This document shows, in pieces, positions 1 through 10,499 of a stretch of 64,000 nucleotides of DNA. Every line of letters starts with the position of its first letter. Positions within the stretch are counted from its first letter, which is position 1. Origin of the DNA: Nageia nagi. Taxonomy: Eukaryota; Pinophyta. Under the pieces are notes generated by a model. That model saw nothing but the letters and a program-made list of their open reading frames with translations. It was not told the DNA's origin and did no database searches. The position numbers were made by a program, and so were the translations under genes. Location: contig JBITNC010000002.1 in NCBI GenBank assembly GCA_050084985.1, positions 20,522,001 through 20,586,000 on the forward strand, written 5' to 3'.

Positions 1-1440
1 AATTATTTCTACTCATTCTTTTATTCTTATTGCCTTGCAAGAAGAAATAAAGTTAAATTTTTTTACACAAATTATAGAGCCCATTGATTGGTCAACTATT
101 GTTAATAAATCTCCTGTACTCCCTGAGCAACAGTTAAGAATTTTGAGCAAAGTAATAGAGATGGAAGATATAAAAATCACTTAGATGCCTTTCAAAGAAA
201 GGTAACTAGATTTTACTCCCATAATAATAATAGATGTAAATATGCAAAGTGCATTGGCTATTGACCAGTATAGGTTTCTTGTAAATACTTCAATGGTAGC
301 TAGTAAAAGTCTTCAAGCAATGAAGACTAAAATAGGAAAATTGAAAAAAAAAATTGATTAATATAAGAAAGATTGCTCCCTTAAAGATAAAATAGTAGCC
401 AGATTTTAGAATAAGAATAAAGAATTGATTGTAAAGCTTGAAAAATAGAAAATAGAATTTGATAAGAGCATGGCAACATCAAGAGCTAAGCTAGATACTA
501 CAAATCAAATGATACAAGATCTCAAAGCTTAGGCTGTAGTCATGGATGCTTAGAAGATCAAACAGATCAAGGTCAAGATGTAGACTATCAATGCAACAAA
601 TAAAGTTCTATCAAATGATAATGCAAAGCTATTATTACTCATGAAAAACTTTAGAAAATCCTTGGTAGAGCAAGTTGGTGATATAATGATAACACTATCT
701 CACTTGCATCTGCTCAAAGAGGAATCTATATAGGACATCAAAGAATTTCATACCCAAAATGCTCTTCATAAGCTAGCTCTAGATATACCTAGAATAATTT
801 TGGAAAGGATGTTGGTTTGATTGAGAATTTTGATTGAAAAGAAGTTTGCAATAGTTTCCTCCAAGCCAAAATAGTCATATCAAAAAAGGATCTAAGAAAT
901 TTGTAAACTCTAAAGTTTAGTTTTTAACATGGACATAAATAAACACTAGCTCATAACAAATCTGGAATTTATTAACAAATTCTTTAATTAACATGAAGGC
1001 TCCCAAATTATGGGAGGAGCAAAATGTACAAGGAAGTGCTACCAATTGGGTAGCCAATACCATTCAATTCTTTAAATAATCTTTTTCTAAGAAACAAATC
1101 TCAAATCTTCAACAAATAAATGAGTTGACTCAAGAAGCCATTATAAAAAATTTACATGCTGGAAGGCTAAACAGTGTCTTGGAAGGGTTCAAAGTAGAAA
1201 CAAAGAAGATTAAGGTATCCTCCATCCTATCACAAGTTTATTATAAATATCTAAGTGATCTAAATAAAAGGATGTAATCATTCCTCCCACCAGACATGAT
1301 GGGGGCAATTGAGACTTCAACTAGGTCCACTTTTGGGAAAGTCACTAGAAGCAACAATCGAAGGGTTCTATTCTCTAGTAGGTAGAGACCCCCATAAGCC
1401 ATTAGAAGATTATATTATTTTAGAATAACACTTAAAAATT
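1..1440 (+). pseudogene. 3' additional-ORF remnant of a gypsy element (partial)
   Basis: This stretch is colinear with 21175-22600 further right, at an offset of about 21.15 kb. Examples are the shared block around 81-90 (matching about 21232) and the block around 971-1440 (matching about 22113-22600). It has no long ORF and carries many stops, but the reading resembles a charged, coiled-coil-like protein rich in Lys, Glu and Gln. In the right-hand copy the same sequence ends an additional ORF that lies between integrase and the 3' LTR. I therefore read it as the 3' end of another copy of the same gypsy family, cut off by the window edge. No function is assigned. Confidence 0.55.
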
Positions 1441-1879
1441 AAGGTAATTCTATTATTTTTCATTCTTTATTATTTCATTCTTTAGTGACTGGGAGTTGTG
1501 TATATAAGAGTACCTGGGGGGACATTATTCTTTTAGAGTCTTCATGAGTTGTAAAATTTTGTATTCTTTCATTTTAAATCCCTCCTCATCTCATTTATTT
1601 TTCTTAGGGTGTCGAGAGTCATGTTTTTTAGTAGTACCTAGGAATTATGTAAATAAAGATACCTGGGAGTTATGTCAATTCTATATTCTTTTATTCTTTA
1701 ATGATCAGGAGTTAAGAGTGCTCGGGAGTCATGTCATCTTCTTTAGTGTACTCAAGAAGTCATATATGTAAAAGTTTTTTGGAATCATATTTATTACCTT
1801 AGAGTCTCTAAGAATTGTTGGCACAAATGTCCAAAATTTGTACACATTCAAAGTTTGACTTTTGAAGAATATCAACAGT

Positions 1880-2215
1880 GCCTGGGAATTTTGAAGGATG
1901 ATATCATAATTTTTGATAAAAATAAGCGGGTCCTAGTAGAATCAGAATATTAAGAGCTCAAGGATTTTGAAAGATGATGTCATAAATTTTGGTAAAAATA
2001 AGCAGGTCCCAGAGCAACCAATGGTGGGTGTAAACTTTTGAAGAGCATCAATAGAGCCCAATGATTTTGGGAGATGACATCATAATTTTTGATTAGAATC
2101 AACAAGTCTCAAAGAAATCAGAATATCAATAGAGCCCATCGATCCTAAGATATGACATCATGATTTTTGATTAAAATCAATGGGTCTCAAAAGAACCAGA
2201 TCATCAATAGATCCT
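1880..2215 (+). repeat. Tandem units of about 85 bp inside gypsy LTR 1
   Basis: A block of the form GAGCCCATCGATTTT, then GATGACATCAT, then ATTTTTGATTAAAATCAA, then GGGTC recurs about four times with divergence. LTR 2 has the same motif family at 23040-23320 with a longer unit. The array is therefore a property of this LTR family and not of one insertion site. Confidence 0.6.
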
Positions 2216-2780
2216 AGAAGAAGAACATAGAGCCTGCTTAGCAAGTGTAAGAGTAATGCATGAGAAAGAACACATGGGTCCACTTCATTTTAAATGTTTA
2301 ACCCTCGAAACCTTATTAATGTGTCGACATCGACTCATTTCCACATAACAATGGTACTTCTCCTTAAACTAAGTGAACATAATGTCTATCAACCACCATT
2401 ACTCTGATTACTAATATTTATGGTAGAGATCATAGAGATTATAAAGAAGTAGGTAGCAATTGATAAAGCATAATACCAAATCATACCAATCAATGTGCAA
2501 TCAAGTAACTATTCAATCAACTACAGTGCTATCTTCAATCATATACAGGGTCAAAGAATAACCAATCAATGACATATCAGAATTATTATGGTTCTATGGA
2601 CATGGTTGGACATGGTTGACAAGAAATTGCAAATTCCCAGATAGTTATATTGATTAGTACTTGTTCACTATGTAATCTAACACAGTTGTAGCATTTATGT
2701 AAATAGTGCTATTTTAGTTATTTTATTAAATGCTAGTAGTAATTTAATGAAACCCAACCACCCAAGGAGGGGGAAAGTTG

Positions 2781-2788
2781 TATAAATA
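2781..2788 (+). promoter_or_regulatory. TATA-like box of gypsy LTR 1
   Basis: TATAAATA follows a GC-richer stretch inside the LTR. LTR 2 has TATAAAT at the equivalent place (23896-23902). Conservation of position in both copies supports a Pol II core promoter; activity is not shown. Confidence 0.4.
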
Positions 2789-2875
2789 GCTAGCTTTTAG
2801 AAATCAAAAGCATCAAACATTTTAGCAAATTTGCCCAAATCTGTAAGAGCTATTCACATATGATAATACAAACAG

Positions 2876-3712
2876 ATAATACTTTTCCCTCTTGCAACAA
2901 AATGGCTATTATTGCTTTTGTGAATGTTATATAAAAATATTTTCTTCAAATTATGGCTATGTGTTGTAAGTGTGAGACCCTAAGTATGAGGTAGTTTGCT
3001 ATTCTTAATCTTAACTATGGATTGTTGCCTGTGCTATAATGCCCAGGTTGTAAATTTCCTATTTTAGTTGTCTATTTACTTATCTCTTTCTTGTAACTCT
3101 TCATCTTTTTATTCCTTTCTTGTTACTTTTGATCTTAAATATAGATATGAACCAGTCTATAAACTAGAGATTGAGCAAAAAACCAACATGAATGCATCCT
3201 CACCACCTTCTACTCTTTCAAGGAACCTATCATTGCAAAAAGTGGAGAACATGACCAAACCAAACCCTTGAGGTTACGCTATACCGATCAACAATAATGC
3301 TTTGCCCTTTTGAAACAAGTGGTTATTTATTGCCTCTATGAATATTATGTATGGATTAATTTCTTAAGTAGTGTTTGTGTATTGTGATTGCGAGATCCCA
3401 AGGGTAAGATAACTTGCTATTCTTAATCTTGGCTATGGATTGCTACCTATGCTACAATGCCTAGGCTATGTAGTTCTTGTTTAAGTTTTAGTTTAATGTT
3501 TTCATATCTTTTGAGTAACTCTCTACTTTTTATCTCTTTTTTTATACTTTAAACCTTTACAATAGATAAGAATTGACCTATAACCTAGAGATTGAGTAGA
3601 AAACCAACACGAGTGCATTCCCACCACCTTCTGCTCTTTCAAAGAACCTACTATTGCAAGCAATGTAGAACTCAACTAGACCAAACCCTTTGAGGTTACA
3701 TTATACCAATCA
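2876..3712 (+). repeat. 418-bp tandem direct duplication in gypsy LTR 1
   Basis: Unit 1 is 2876-3293 and unit 2 is 3294-3712. Both run from an ATAATGC/ATAATAC start, through a block ending in CTATTCTTAATCTT, to a block with CACCACCTTCT and TTTCAAGGAACCTA. LTR 2 carries one unit only (23991-24417). The duplication therefore arose in LTR 1 or was lost in LTR 2. Confidence 0.7.
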
Positions 3713-3852
3713 ATAGTAGAAACTTTCAATTTTGGCATGTATGATGGTACATAAACTAAAATTCCATATTTAGCAGGCATAAATAGGCCAAATAGTTGTA
3801 TATAGTGTGCTATCAATTAGATTATTTAAAGATTATAAGGTTCTTTTGACCT

Positions 3853-3870
3853 TATTAGCGACTCTACTAT
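3853..3870 (+). other. Degenerate primer-binding site of the gypsy element
   Basis: The string TTATTAGCGACTCTACTA resembles the TTGGCGACTCTGCTGGG type of PBS known from plant Tat-like gypsy elements. It lies directly after the LTR and about 230 bp before the gag-like ORF. Several positions are mutated, so the call rests on place as much as on sequence. Confidence 0.4.
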
Positions 3871-4102
3871 CAACCAATTAGTATTTCGAACCCTGGCACC
3901 TCCAAAATGTAGACTTACTACAAGTAGTGCTAAAAATTTCTTTAGACAACCTAGGTTTCAAGAGCTATAAGTTCCTCATAGGAGGACTAGGCAAAAGATT
4001 TTCTAGGTTGTATCCCATGTAGTTCCTTTAAAGGCAATCCCACTATCAGTTGTATTTGATTCAATTCCAAAAGATCCTTCATCTGATACCAATACTTCAA
4101 GC

Positions 4103-4700
4103 ATGGCTCAACTGATTGATTTTTCTACTTGGAATAATGGTCATCCTTTGGTTGTTGCTTCTAACTCCCCTGTTATACCTCAAGTAACATTCAAAGTTTT
4201 GCCTAAGTATGATGGGTTTGGTAAAACACTGTATGAACATTGTCAAGATGTATCTTTGTTGGCTTCAAGTTTTGATATCACTAATGAAATAATGATGACT
4301 AAGTTATTATCACACTCTTTTGAAGGTAAAATAGTTGAATGGTTCAGAACTCTCACCTCCCAATCTATAAATTCATGGAGAGAGCTATGTCAAGCTTTAA
4401 TTAAAAGATTTGCTATAGATGGTGATGATAGTACATTCCTTAACCTTATAGCATATATCAAAGGACATCCTCATGATTCCATTGATGATTTCAATATCAG
4501 ATTTGAGAGAACATGAAAATCTATTCTAGTAAGAATTAAACCAACAATTGCACAAGCTTCGGTATATTATAGGAAGGCCTTTCTCCCATAACTTAATATA
4601 CTCATTGTTATGTCATGAAATACCTTCCTAGATGTTTATCAAATAGTAAAAACTTCTAAACATACCTTCATTTCCTCTAGAAAGATACAACCTAGAACCA
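4103..4700 (+). pseudogene. Gypsy gag-like protein (broken)
   Basis: An open frame of 137 codons from 4103 reads like the retrotransposon gag domain. It has a PKYDGFGKT start block, a hydrophobic helix with LLSHSFEGKIVEWF, then NSWRELCQALIKRF and a DSIDDFNIRFER block. The frame ends at 4514-4516, where a stop replaces the expected tryptophan. Similar sequence continues with more stops and shifts to about 4700. In intact relatives this protein forms the retrotransposon particle. The start codon is the first ATG in frame, not a proven start. Confidence 0.65.
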
Positions 4701-5580
4701 TTATTTTCTAATTTACCTTCTAAACAAGTCTCACAAATTGCTCATCCTAGATTTTTAGCCTTACCACCTCCTCCCAAACATATTGTTCAAAATTAAAAAC
4801 TAGCATTACCTACTCTTGCATCCATTAGTAGTAATACTGATCCTAAGTCTTAAGAGGAGAAAAGAATAAGGTAATTGGGGGTAACTATTAAGAACCTTAC
4901 CAATAAGCTCATTATGCAAGAAAGGTAGAATCAAGGTTTCAATTACAAAAGATATGATAACTAGTATCAACTCAAATTTTAGCCTAAGAAAAACCAGCCA
5001 TAATAATCAAGTGTCACTAAAATAATTGAAAATGCTATTTTGATAAGTTCTATAGAAAGTGATGCTCTGAGCATTATGAAATGGTGTTCTCCATGTTTAG
5101 CTCCTCATTTTTTAGACTAATGTGCTATTTATCAACATCAATATTTGAGATTAAATTCAGATCAGATGATGGAAATTGCATCAGATTTTGCTGTTGATCT
5201 CACCATGGTAAATTTTTGGCTTTTGAGATATGCTAGAGAATAAGCCAATTGTGTTCAAACTAGAGCTTCCTCCTCAATAACTCTACAACAATGCCAAATT
5301 ACTTAGCAAAATTAATTATCTATTCTAATACTACCAGAATCGAAGAAAGCTAAGGCTACCTTAGCTCAGCCACAAAATTAAAAATATCAATTCTTGATAC
5401 ATCTAGGTAGTATTTCTCAGAATCTAGGTACTAATGTTTCTATTGAAATAAAACCTGTTACGGCTAGAAAAGAAGTCCTGAAGAAGGAGATACCTAATGC
5501 ATTAAGGTATCCTTTTATTATAGATTATCATAAAAAAAGCCACTTAACAATTCAAAATACATCAAAATGTAGAATCAAGT
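4700..5580 (+). pseudogene. Linker between gag and protease of the gypsy element (decayed)
   Basis: No long frame survives. Short runs read as low-complexity Lys/Gln/Asn-rich sequence (about 4910-5010) and as a conserved-looking block around 5040-5280. A 62-codon open frame at 5394-5582 ends in a Lys-rich block. In related elements this region links gag to the protease. Confidence 0.4.
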
Positions 5581-5584
5581 AAGC

Positions 5585-6290
5585 TTGTCCCATATACTCC
5601 ATATAATATTATGGAAGAACTGAAGAAAACTCCTTCTAAGATGACTATGTTTGATGCATTAAAGATACCAGGTCAATTAGATTTTTTGCAAAGAAGCCTT
5701 GAAACTAAAGAACAATAAAAAAAGGTAAATGAAGGAAATATCATATTTACAATATCTGATGATGTTCCTCTAGCTCCTATAGGTATAAGAAGATCCCCAC
5801 CATTCTATCTATTCCTAAGATTAGAAGGTTGGATAGTAAATAACTATATGATAGATACCAAAGCTACAATAACTATAATTTTTAAAGTTGTTGCAAATGA
5901 AATGAAGTTGTACATTACAAGATGTATTGATGGTTTCATACAATTGGATTTTTCTTTTGTAGATGTCGTTGGTAGCGTTAAAGGAGTCCTAATAATTTTG
6001 AATGCATTCTCTAATATTTTTGTTATTAAAGATATCATTATGGTTGATCTTCCACCTTTGTTTGAAATATGTCTATCTAGAAAATTCACTGTTAAATTGG
6101 GAGGATACGTAGCTTTAGACTATACTCATATTTTACTTCCATTCCAAAACAAACAAGTAAAAATTCTGAATGAGGGTATCAAAAGTGTTCATCTTAAAAA
6201 GATCATAAAACAAAACTATATGAATGGCCCTCAACCTGTGGAAGTATTTGAAAGGGATGCACTTAGAGAATCACTTTTAACAACTAAAGT
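5585..6290 (+). pseudogene. Gypsy aspartic protease region
   Basis: The translation contains the plant retropepsin-like order: a YTPYNIMEELKKTP-type block at about 5600, a pre-catalytic segment, then YMIDTKATITII at about 5840-5880, where an Asp-Ser/Gly-Gly motif is expected. The frame stays open from 5848 to 6687. The catalytic DSG/DGG is DTK here, so the glycine is lost and the enzyme would be inactive. The Ile-Val-rich strands that follow fit the fold. Confidence 0.6.
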
Positions 6291-6369
6291 TCTTTCAGCA
6301 AATTATTTAAATTATCAGATCATAGATGCTAGCATGGGTAATTATTATTTATATGAAGATGCCCAACCA

Positions 6370-6765
6370 ATCTCGATCATAGCTAAAAAGGAGCATGAGA
6401 TATGGATAATGTACTTTGATAGATTCAAAATTAAGCATAGATTTGGAGCTAGAGTTGTGTTCAAATCTCTAAAAAGATATATCAAAAGATTCTCTTTTAG
6501 ATTCACATCAATTTATACAAATAATGTTGTTGAGTATGAAGCCCTTTATTTAGAGTTATCTAAAATTATCAATATAGGCATCAAATGCCTAATTATCCAT
6601 GGTGATTCAGAATTGGTCATAAAGCAAGTCAAAAACCAGATTAGTACAAAACATCATTATTTGAAGACCTATAAGAATAGAGTTTGAGATTTATTAGAGT
6701 CATTCTTGGCTATCAATTTTATATCTATTCTTAGAAGGTACAACCAAATAGTTGATGCACTTGCT
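6370..6765 (+). pseudogene. RNase H-like domain located upstream of RT in the gypsy element
   Basis: Downstream of the protease and in the same open frame is a type I RNase H-like domain: IMYFDRFK (first Asp), TNNVVEYEALYLEL (Glu), IIHGDSELVIKQV (second Asp), then after the stop at 6687 a RRYNQIVDALAGKGA block (final Asp). All four expected acidic positions are present. This resembles the archaeal-type RNase H of plant Tat elements. In the Tat elements I know it lies after the canonical RNase H, whereas here it precedes RT; a second, canonical RNase H is at 16490-16975. Confidence 0.65.
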
Positions 6766-7325
6766 GGTAAAGGAGCACATTATAACATTGCTTATTATAA
6801 AAGAGGAACTCTTAGAGTTAATGTTCAATATAGGCCTTTAGTACCTGATGTTGCAAATGTCTAGCAAGTATTCGATTTCAATGAGCATATAATGAACTTC
6901 TTATTGGATTAAGCAATAGCTCACACTTTTGGTATTCAAGAATAACTTGACTATTTTCAAGAATCAGATGTTATTCAACTCAGAAAAAATGTTATACCAA
7001 AAGGATTACTCTTTTTTGAAAAATTATTTGATTCAAAAGATGTCCAAAAAGTTAAATCCTTGGCCATCTAGAAGGAGAGTTATGTTGAGCTGGAAATAGA
7101 ACCTGATAGATATATAAAGGTAGGTTTAGAGTGTTTTGATGAAGAAAAAACTATTATGTCTCAAATTTATCATGATTTATCCAAAGTAATTGCTTGGACT
7201 TATAATGATCTTAAGACATATGATAAGAGTGTCATCCAACACATAATTGAGCTTGAACCAGATGCTAAACCATATAGGTAAAAAACAAAGGTCAATCAAC
7301 TTAAAAATAGAAAAAGCCATGAAAT
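6766..7325 (+). pseudogene. RT N-terminal leader of the gypsy element, cut by the virus insertion
   Basis: A broken frame reads through blocks typical of the segment before plant gypsy RT. These include IKVGLECFDEEKTIMSQI, SKVIAWTYNDLKTYD, and IIELEPDAKPYR followed by a Lys-rich block near 7320. The protein then stops matching. The expected continuation (a KLLD-type block, then IYPIKHSS) appears at 15704, on the far side of the viral sequence. Stops are at about 6861, 6910, 6945, 7068 and 7279. Confidence 0.7.
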
Positions 7326-8440
7326 AAAAACCTTAGTTTTAAAAACTGATCCACTCAGTCATAAAGTTGAACCTAAATATATAGAGTAGAAAGATATTCA
7401 AATCCTGAGAGCATGGACTGTAAACATAGATTTCTTGAGAGAAGACACAGTCAAATAGCTTGTGCCCACAATACAGACTATAGACGGACAAGCCGTCATC
7501 AGCATGGAAGCCCCTAGACATTCAATTGGTGCCTGAATGATTAGTCCATCAAAAACCTCTACTTCTCAAAGTAAGGAAGAAATAGAAGAAAAAGATTTCT
7601 TGCATAGATATCCCAAGTCACCTGCAAGACAAAAAGTAGTGGATAAAACTTGTTGTGTCCATTCCTGTCTAGTACCATTAAACCAGGATAGCTTTAGATT
7701 TTAGTGTCAAGAATGTCTAGCCCTGGTAGAAAGATCTTTTAAAATCAATATGAAAAGAAGAGAATTTCCCATAGATGATGATGATGAATGGGAAACATCT
7801 GATAGGAAAAGAGTTCAGTACTGGTATAATAGAAAAATAGTCTCTGGAGTTGAACAAACTCCAACAAAAAGAATGTTGAACTGGAACAACACTGCTACTA
7901 ATGTTATCAACAAAAAAGTTGATGAAATTACAAATTTTCTTAAAAGAGCACAAATCGCTTTGGATAGAGCACATGCAAGAAACACCCAGGTACTAGAGCC
8001 TAAAATTGATCTCTTAACTGAAAAGGTAGATGAAGTTTCAAGCAAGGTAGAACAAAGTCAGAAAAAAGTTTACTCATCACCTTGGGATCAATATGTGTCA
8101 GGAAAACCTAGCTCTAGTTTAACTTCCTCAAAACCAGCAGCTCCCTTATAGTCGTGGAAAAAGGTTAAGGAGTTGGTTGGAAAGTTCCAAACATCAGGAG
8201 AAACATTGGACAAAGGAAAAAAAGATAAATATGACTAAAATAGAGTTATCTTCTGTGTTTCAAGAGGAAGAGGAAATAGGAGAGACCGCAGAGTTTCAGC
8301 AACCACCACTGGCTACAATAGTCAAAACACAAAACCTTCAATCCTCCTACTACAAAATAGAGTGCAAATCTCTTGATCAGATCAAGGAGATGTTACATGG
8401 AATCTTAGGTTGGGCCAATACCCAACAATATTAGCTAAAG
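7326..8440 (+). pseudogene. Viral polyprotein N-terminal part: movement protein C-end and following region
   Basis: The frame begins inside the movement protein C-terminal part, matching 14065-14213. It continues into a charged region with four cysteines as CC...C and CxxC (about 7645-7720), then DDDDEWETSD (about 7776-7805), and a helical, coiled-coil-like stretch up to 8150 rich in Lys, Glu and Val. Several tryptophan or glutamine codons have become stops (7387, 7455, 7536, 7702, 8148). The cysteine-rich block probably binds zinc, but its role is unknown to me. A partial copy of 7487-7820 lies inverted at 14211-14545. Confidence 0.6.
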
Positions 8441-9190
8441 AAAGATCCATATGATGTTGCACAGATGATTACTAATGGATTTGTAGGAATATTGAAAGAA
8501 TGGTGGGATAAAATCTCTAAAGATAATTAAAGAATTATTCTGACAAATGGTGCATCTGGATTATGTAGTACCATAATAGTTGAATTTATTAGTAGCCTTG
8601 ATGAGAGCTGTGAGCTGACAAAATAGAAGTTTATATCTGCTCAGATTTGCGATATGAGCAAACTATCTCTCTACTAATGCAAGATGCAAAATTGGTACTA
8701 TAATTTAGGACAAATTCATAACAACCTCATGAAAGTGAGGTATGTGAATAGCTTTCCAGAATTCTTTAGGGAAGCTTATAATAAAAATATTTTTGTTCTA
8801 GGTCTGACTACTGAAGCCTTATCTTTTGCAAGAATTAATCAGATTATTAATCAGACCAATAGAGAATTATGTTTAGAACAGAAAAGGAAAAAAGAGATGA
8901 GGAAACAGAAAAAAATCTTGGGATTCAAATTTTGTCAAAGGAATATTGAAGAAGACTTTGGTTGTTCAAATAAACCCAAGAAGTGGCAAACATCAAAAAA
9001 GAAACAGAAAAAACCTTGTACTGATTGCAGCAGCAAAGCTTCTAAATTTCCTTTTAAGAAAAGAAAAAAGTTTTTTAGAAAATAGAAGCATTTTTTAAAG
9101 AAAAAGGTTAAATGTTTTCTTTGCCAGGGTCCTCATTACTCGAACAAGTGTCCTAACAAAGGTAAGGACATAGATCAAAAGAAAAATATC
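8440..9190 (+). pseudogene. Viral coat-protein-like region with zinc knuckle
   Basis: The translation has a GFVGILKEWWDKIS block (about 8477-8520) and a long helical region with FPEFFREAYNKN. A very basic C-terminal tail (8880-9090) ends in a Cys-His knuckle CFLCQGPHYSNKC at about 9115-9155. The arrangement is that of caulimovirid coat proteins, where the knuckle binds nucleic acid. The spacing is CX2CX3HX4C, one residue shorter between the second Cys and His than the usual CX2CX4HX4C. Stops at 8527, 8624, 8676 and 9083 break the frame. Confidence 0.65.
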
Positions 9191-9193
9191 AAT

Positions 9194-10042
9194 GTGATCT
9201 CTGCCTTAGAGTTCAATGAAGATGAGTATAGGTTGGTGTCAGATTCTGATGCATTCAGTTCTGACATTGAATATGATTTAGATATCTCTATAAATATGTG
9301 TATACAGAATTCTTCATCATCCAGTAGTATAGTGTCAGATCTAGATTCTGACATTGATTTTCAAATCAGAATGTACAGTTGCAGAAAGCCTTCTCTGTTA
9401 GACCTCTCCCAGCAAATCCAAGAAGCACAAGAACAGTTGTATAAAACTCCCTTTTATGATCTTGCTAAGAAAACTCACTTAGAAAATTTGCTTGGAAATC
9501 TTCAAAACCAGTATTATAATACTCAAAAATAGTATCAGAGTTCTCCAAAAAGCCTGGTGGAGAAGAAGGAGAAAGTTCTATACAAATGCTACATTTACAG
9601 TATATATCTACCTCACAATTCAATAATGCATATAAGCCAAAGCCCAAAATGTCTTAGTCTCTTTTAGGACATTATAAATATTGTACATGTGATGCTTGTT
9701 TGAGACAAAAGGGTTTACTGAAGGTTGTAGATGTTGCAGATAAAGAAGTAAGATTTGAAGATGAATCTCCAAGAAAGGCTCCTGCAAAAGAAAGGCATGT
9801 GTTACATGTGCCTAGAAAATAGAACCATAAAGAAAGAGCAAAATGGAGATTAGAAAGAATTCAAAAGCTTCAAAAGTTCATTGCCAAAGCTACTAGTGAG
9901 CTAGAAGAGCTCCTAAAGGAGGAAGAAGCTTTTACAAAAGCAGTTCAGTATGAAACTGAACTTGAATCTAACCCTACAGAATACAGTCTGACTAACATGA
10001 ATGTTAATTTGGTGAAAACATTCATATTCTTCTATTTGCACT
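9194..10042 (+). pseudogene. Acidic Ser-rich linker of the viral polyprotein
   Basis: A 112-codon open frame (9194-9532) is rich in Asp, Glu and Ser (for example SDSDAFSSDIEYDLD and SSSSSSIVSDLDSD). It is followed by a CTCDACLRQKG block near 9690 and a coiled-coil-like Lys/Glu/Leu stretch at 9830-9960. It lies between the coat protein knuckle and the protease. Its acidic nature suits a spacer next to the very basic tail, but no function is established. Confidence 0.45.
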
Positions 10043-10363
10043 ATGAAAATTAAGCTCTCTGGTTATAAAGCTTATTCTCTAGATGCTTTGATTGACACAG
10101 GAGGAGAATGCTCATTAGCTCGCAGAATTGCCATTCCTAAATATTTGTGGGCAGAAGATAGAGTCAGCCTGACATTTAATTCAGAAAAGATTACCTCCAT
10201 GTTCTCTGCAAAGGTACCATTTCTTTTTGGAAAAGAAATTGTTTTATTTAAATTAATTCAGCATGAAATGCAGAGCTATGATCTAATGATTGGATATGAT
10301 AGCCTGCTTAAACTTCGGCCATTTAGCATAACAGAAGACAATTGTATCATTCTTAAAGGGTAG
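10043..10363 (+). pseudogene. Viral aspartic protease
   Basis: The open frame contains ALIDTGGECSL (catalytic DTG, about residues 15-23 of this segment). The later part has a hydrophobic flap-like strand and the block YDLMIGYDSLL, which matches the second half of retropepsins. In caulimovirids this domain cuts the polyprotein. The stop at 10361 separates it from the RT; the sequence is otherwise well kept. Confidence 0.75.
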
Positions 10364-10499
10364 AAGTTTCATTTAAAAAATTTCTATGATTCAGTAATTC
10401 CACTCCAGTCAGGAAAGAAAAAGATTAAGAAAGTGGATTGGATTCCAAAGGAGATTCGAATGAACCAGTCTAATCTCAATGAGATCATAGAAAAGATCT

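Larger units (their letters stand above)
1440..3856 (+). repeat. Gypsy LTR 1 (approximate limits)
   Basis: The region is noncoding and shares long blocks with 22600-24417. These include the block near 2330-2400, the block near 2630-2850, and the 3' portion ending at about 3720. A degenerate primer-binding site follows at 3853-3870, which places the right LTR edge just before it. The left edge is approximate because no clear TG terminus or polypurine tract survives. It contains a TATA-like box, an internal short-unit tandem array and a 418-bp tandem duplication, which make it longer than the second copy. Confidence 0.55.

Noticed and set aside
1880-2215. Repeats considered as a CRISPR array
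   Set aside because: Units are diverged and directly adjoining without unique spacers, inside a plant retrotransposon LTR.
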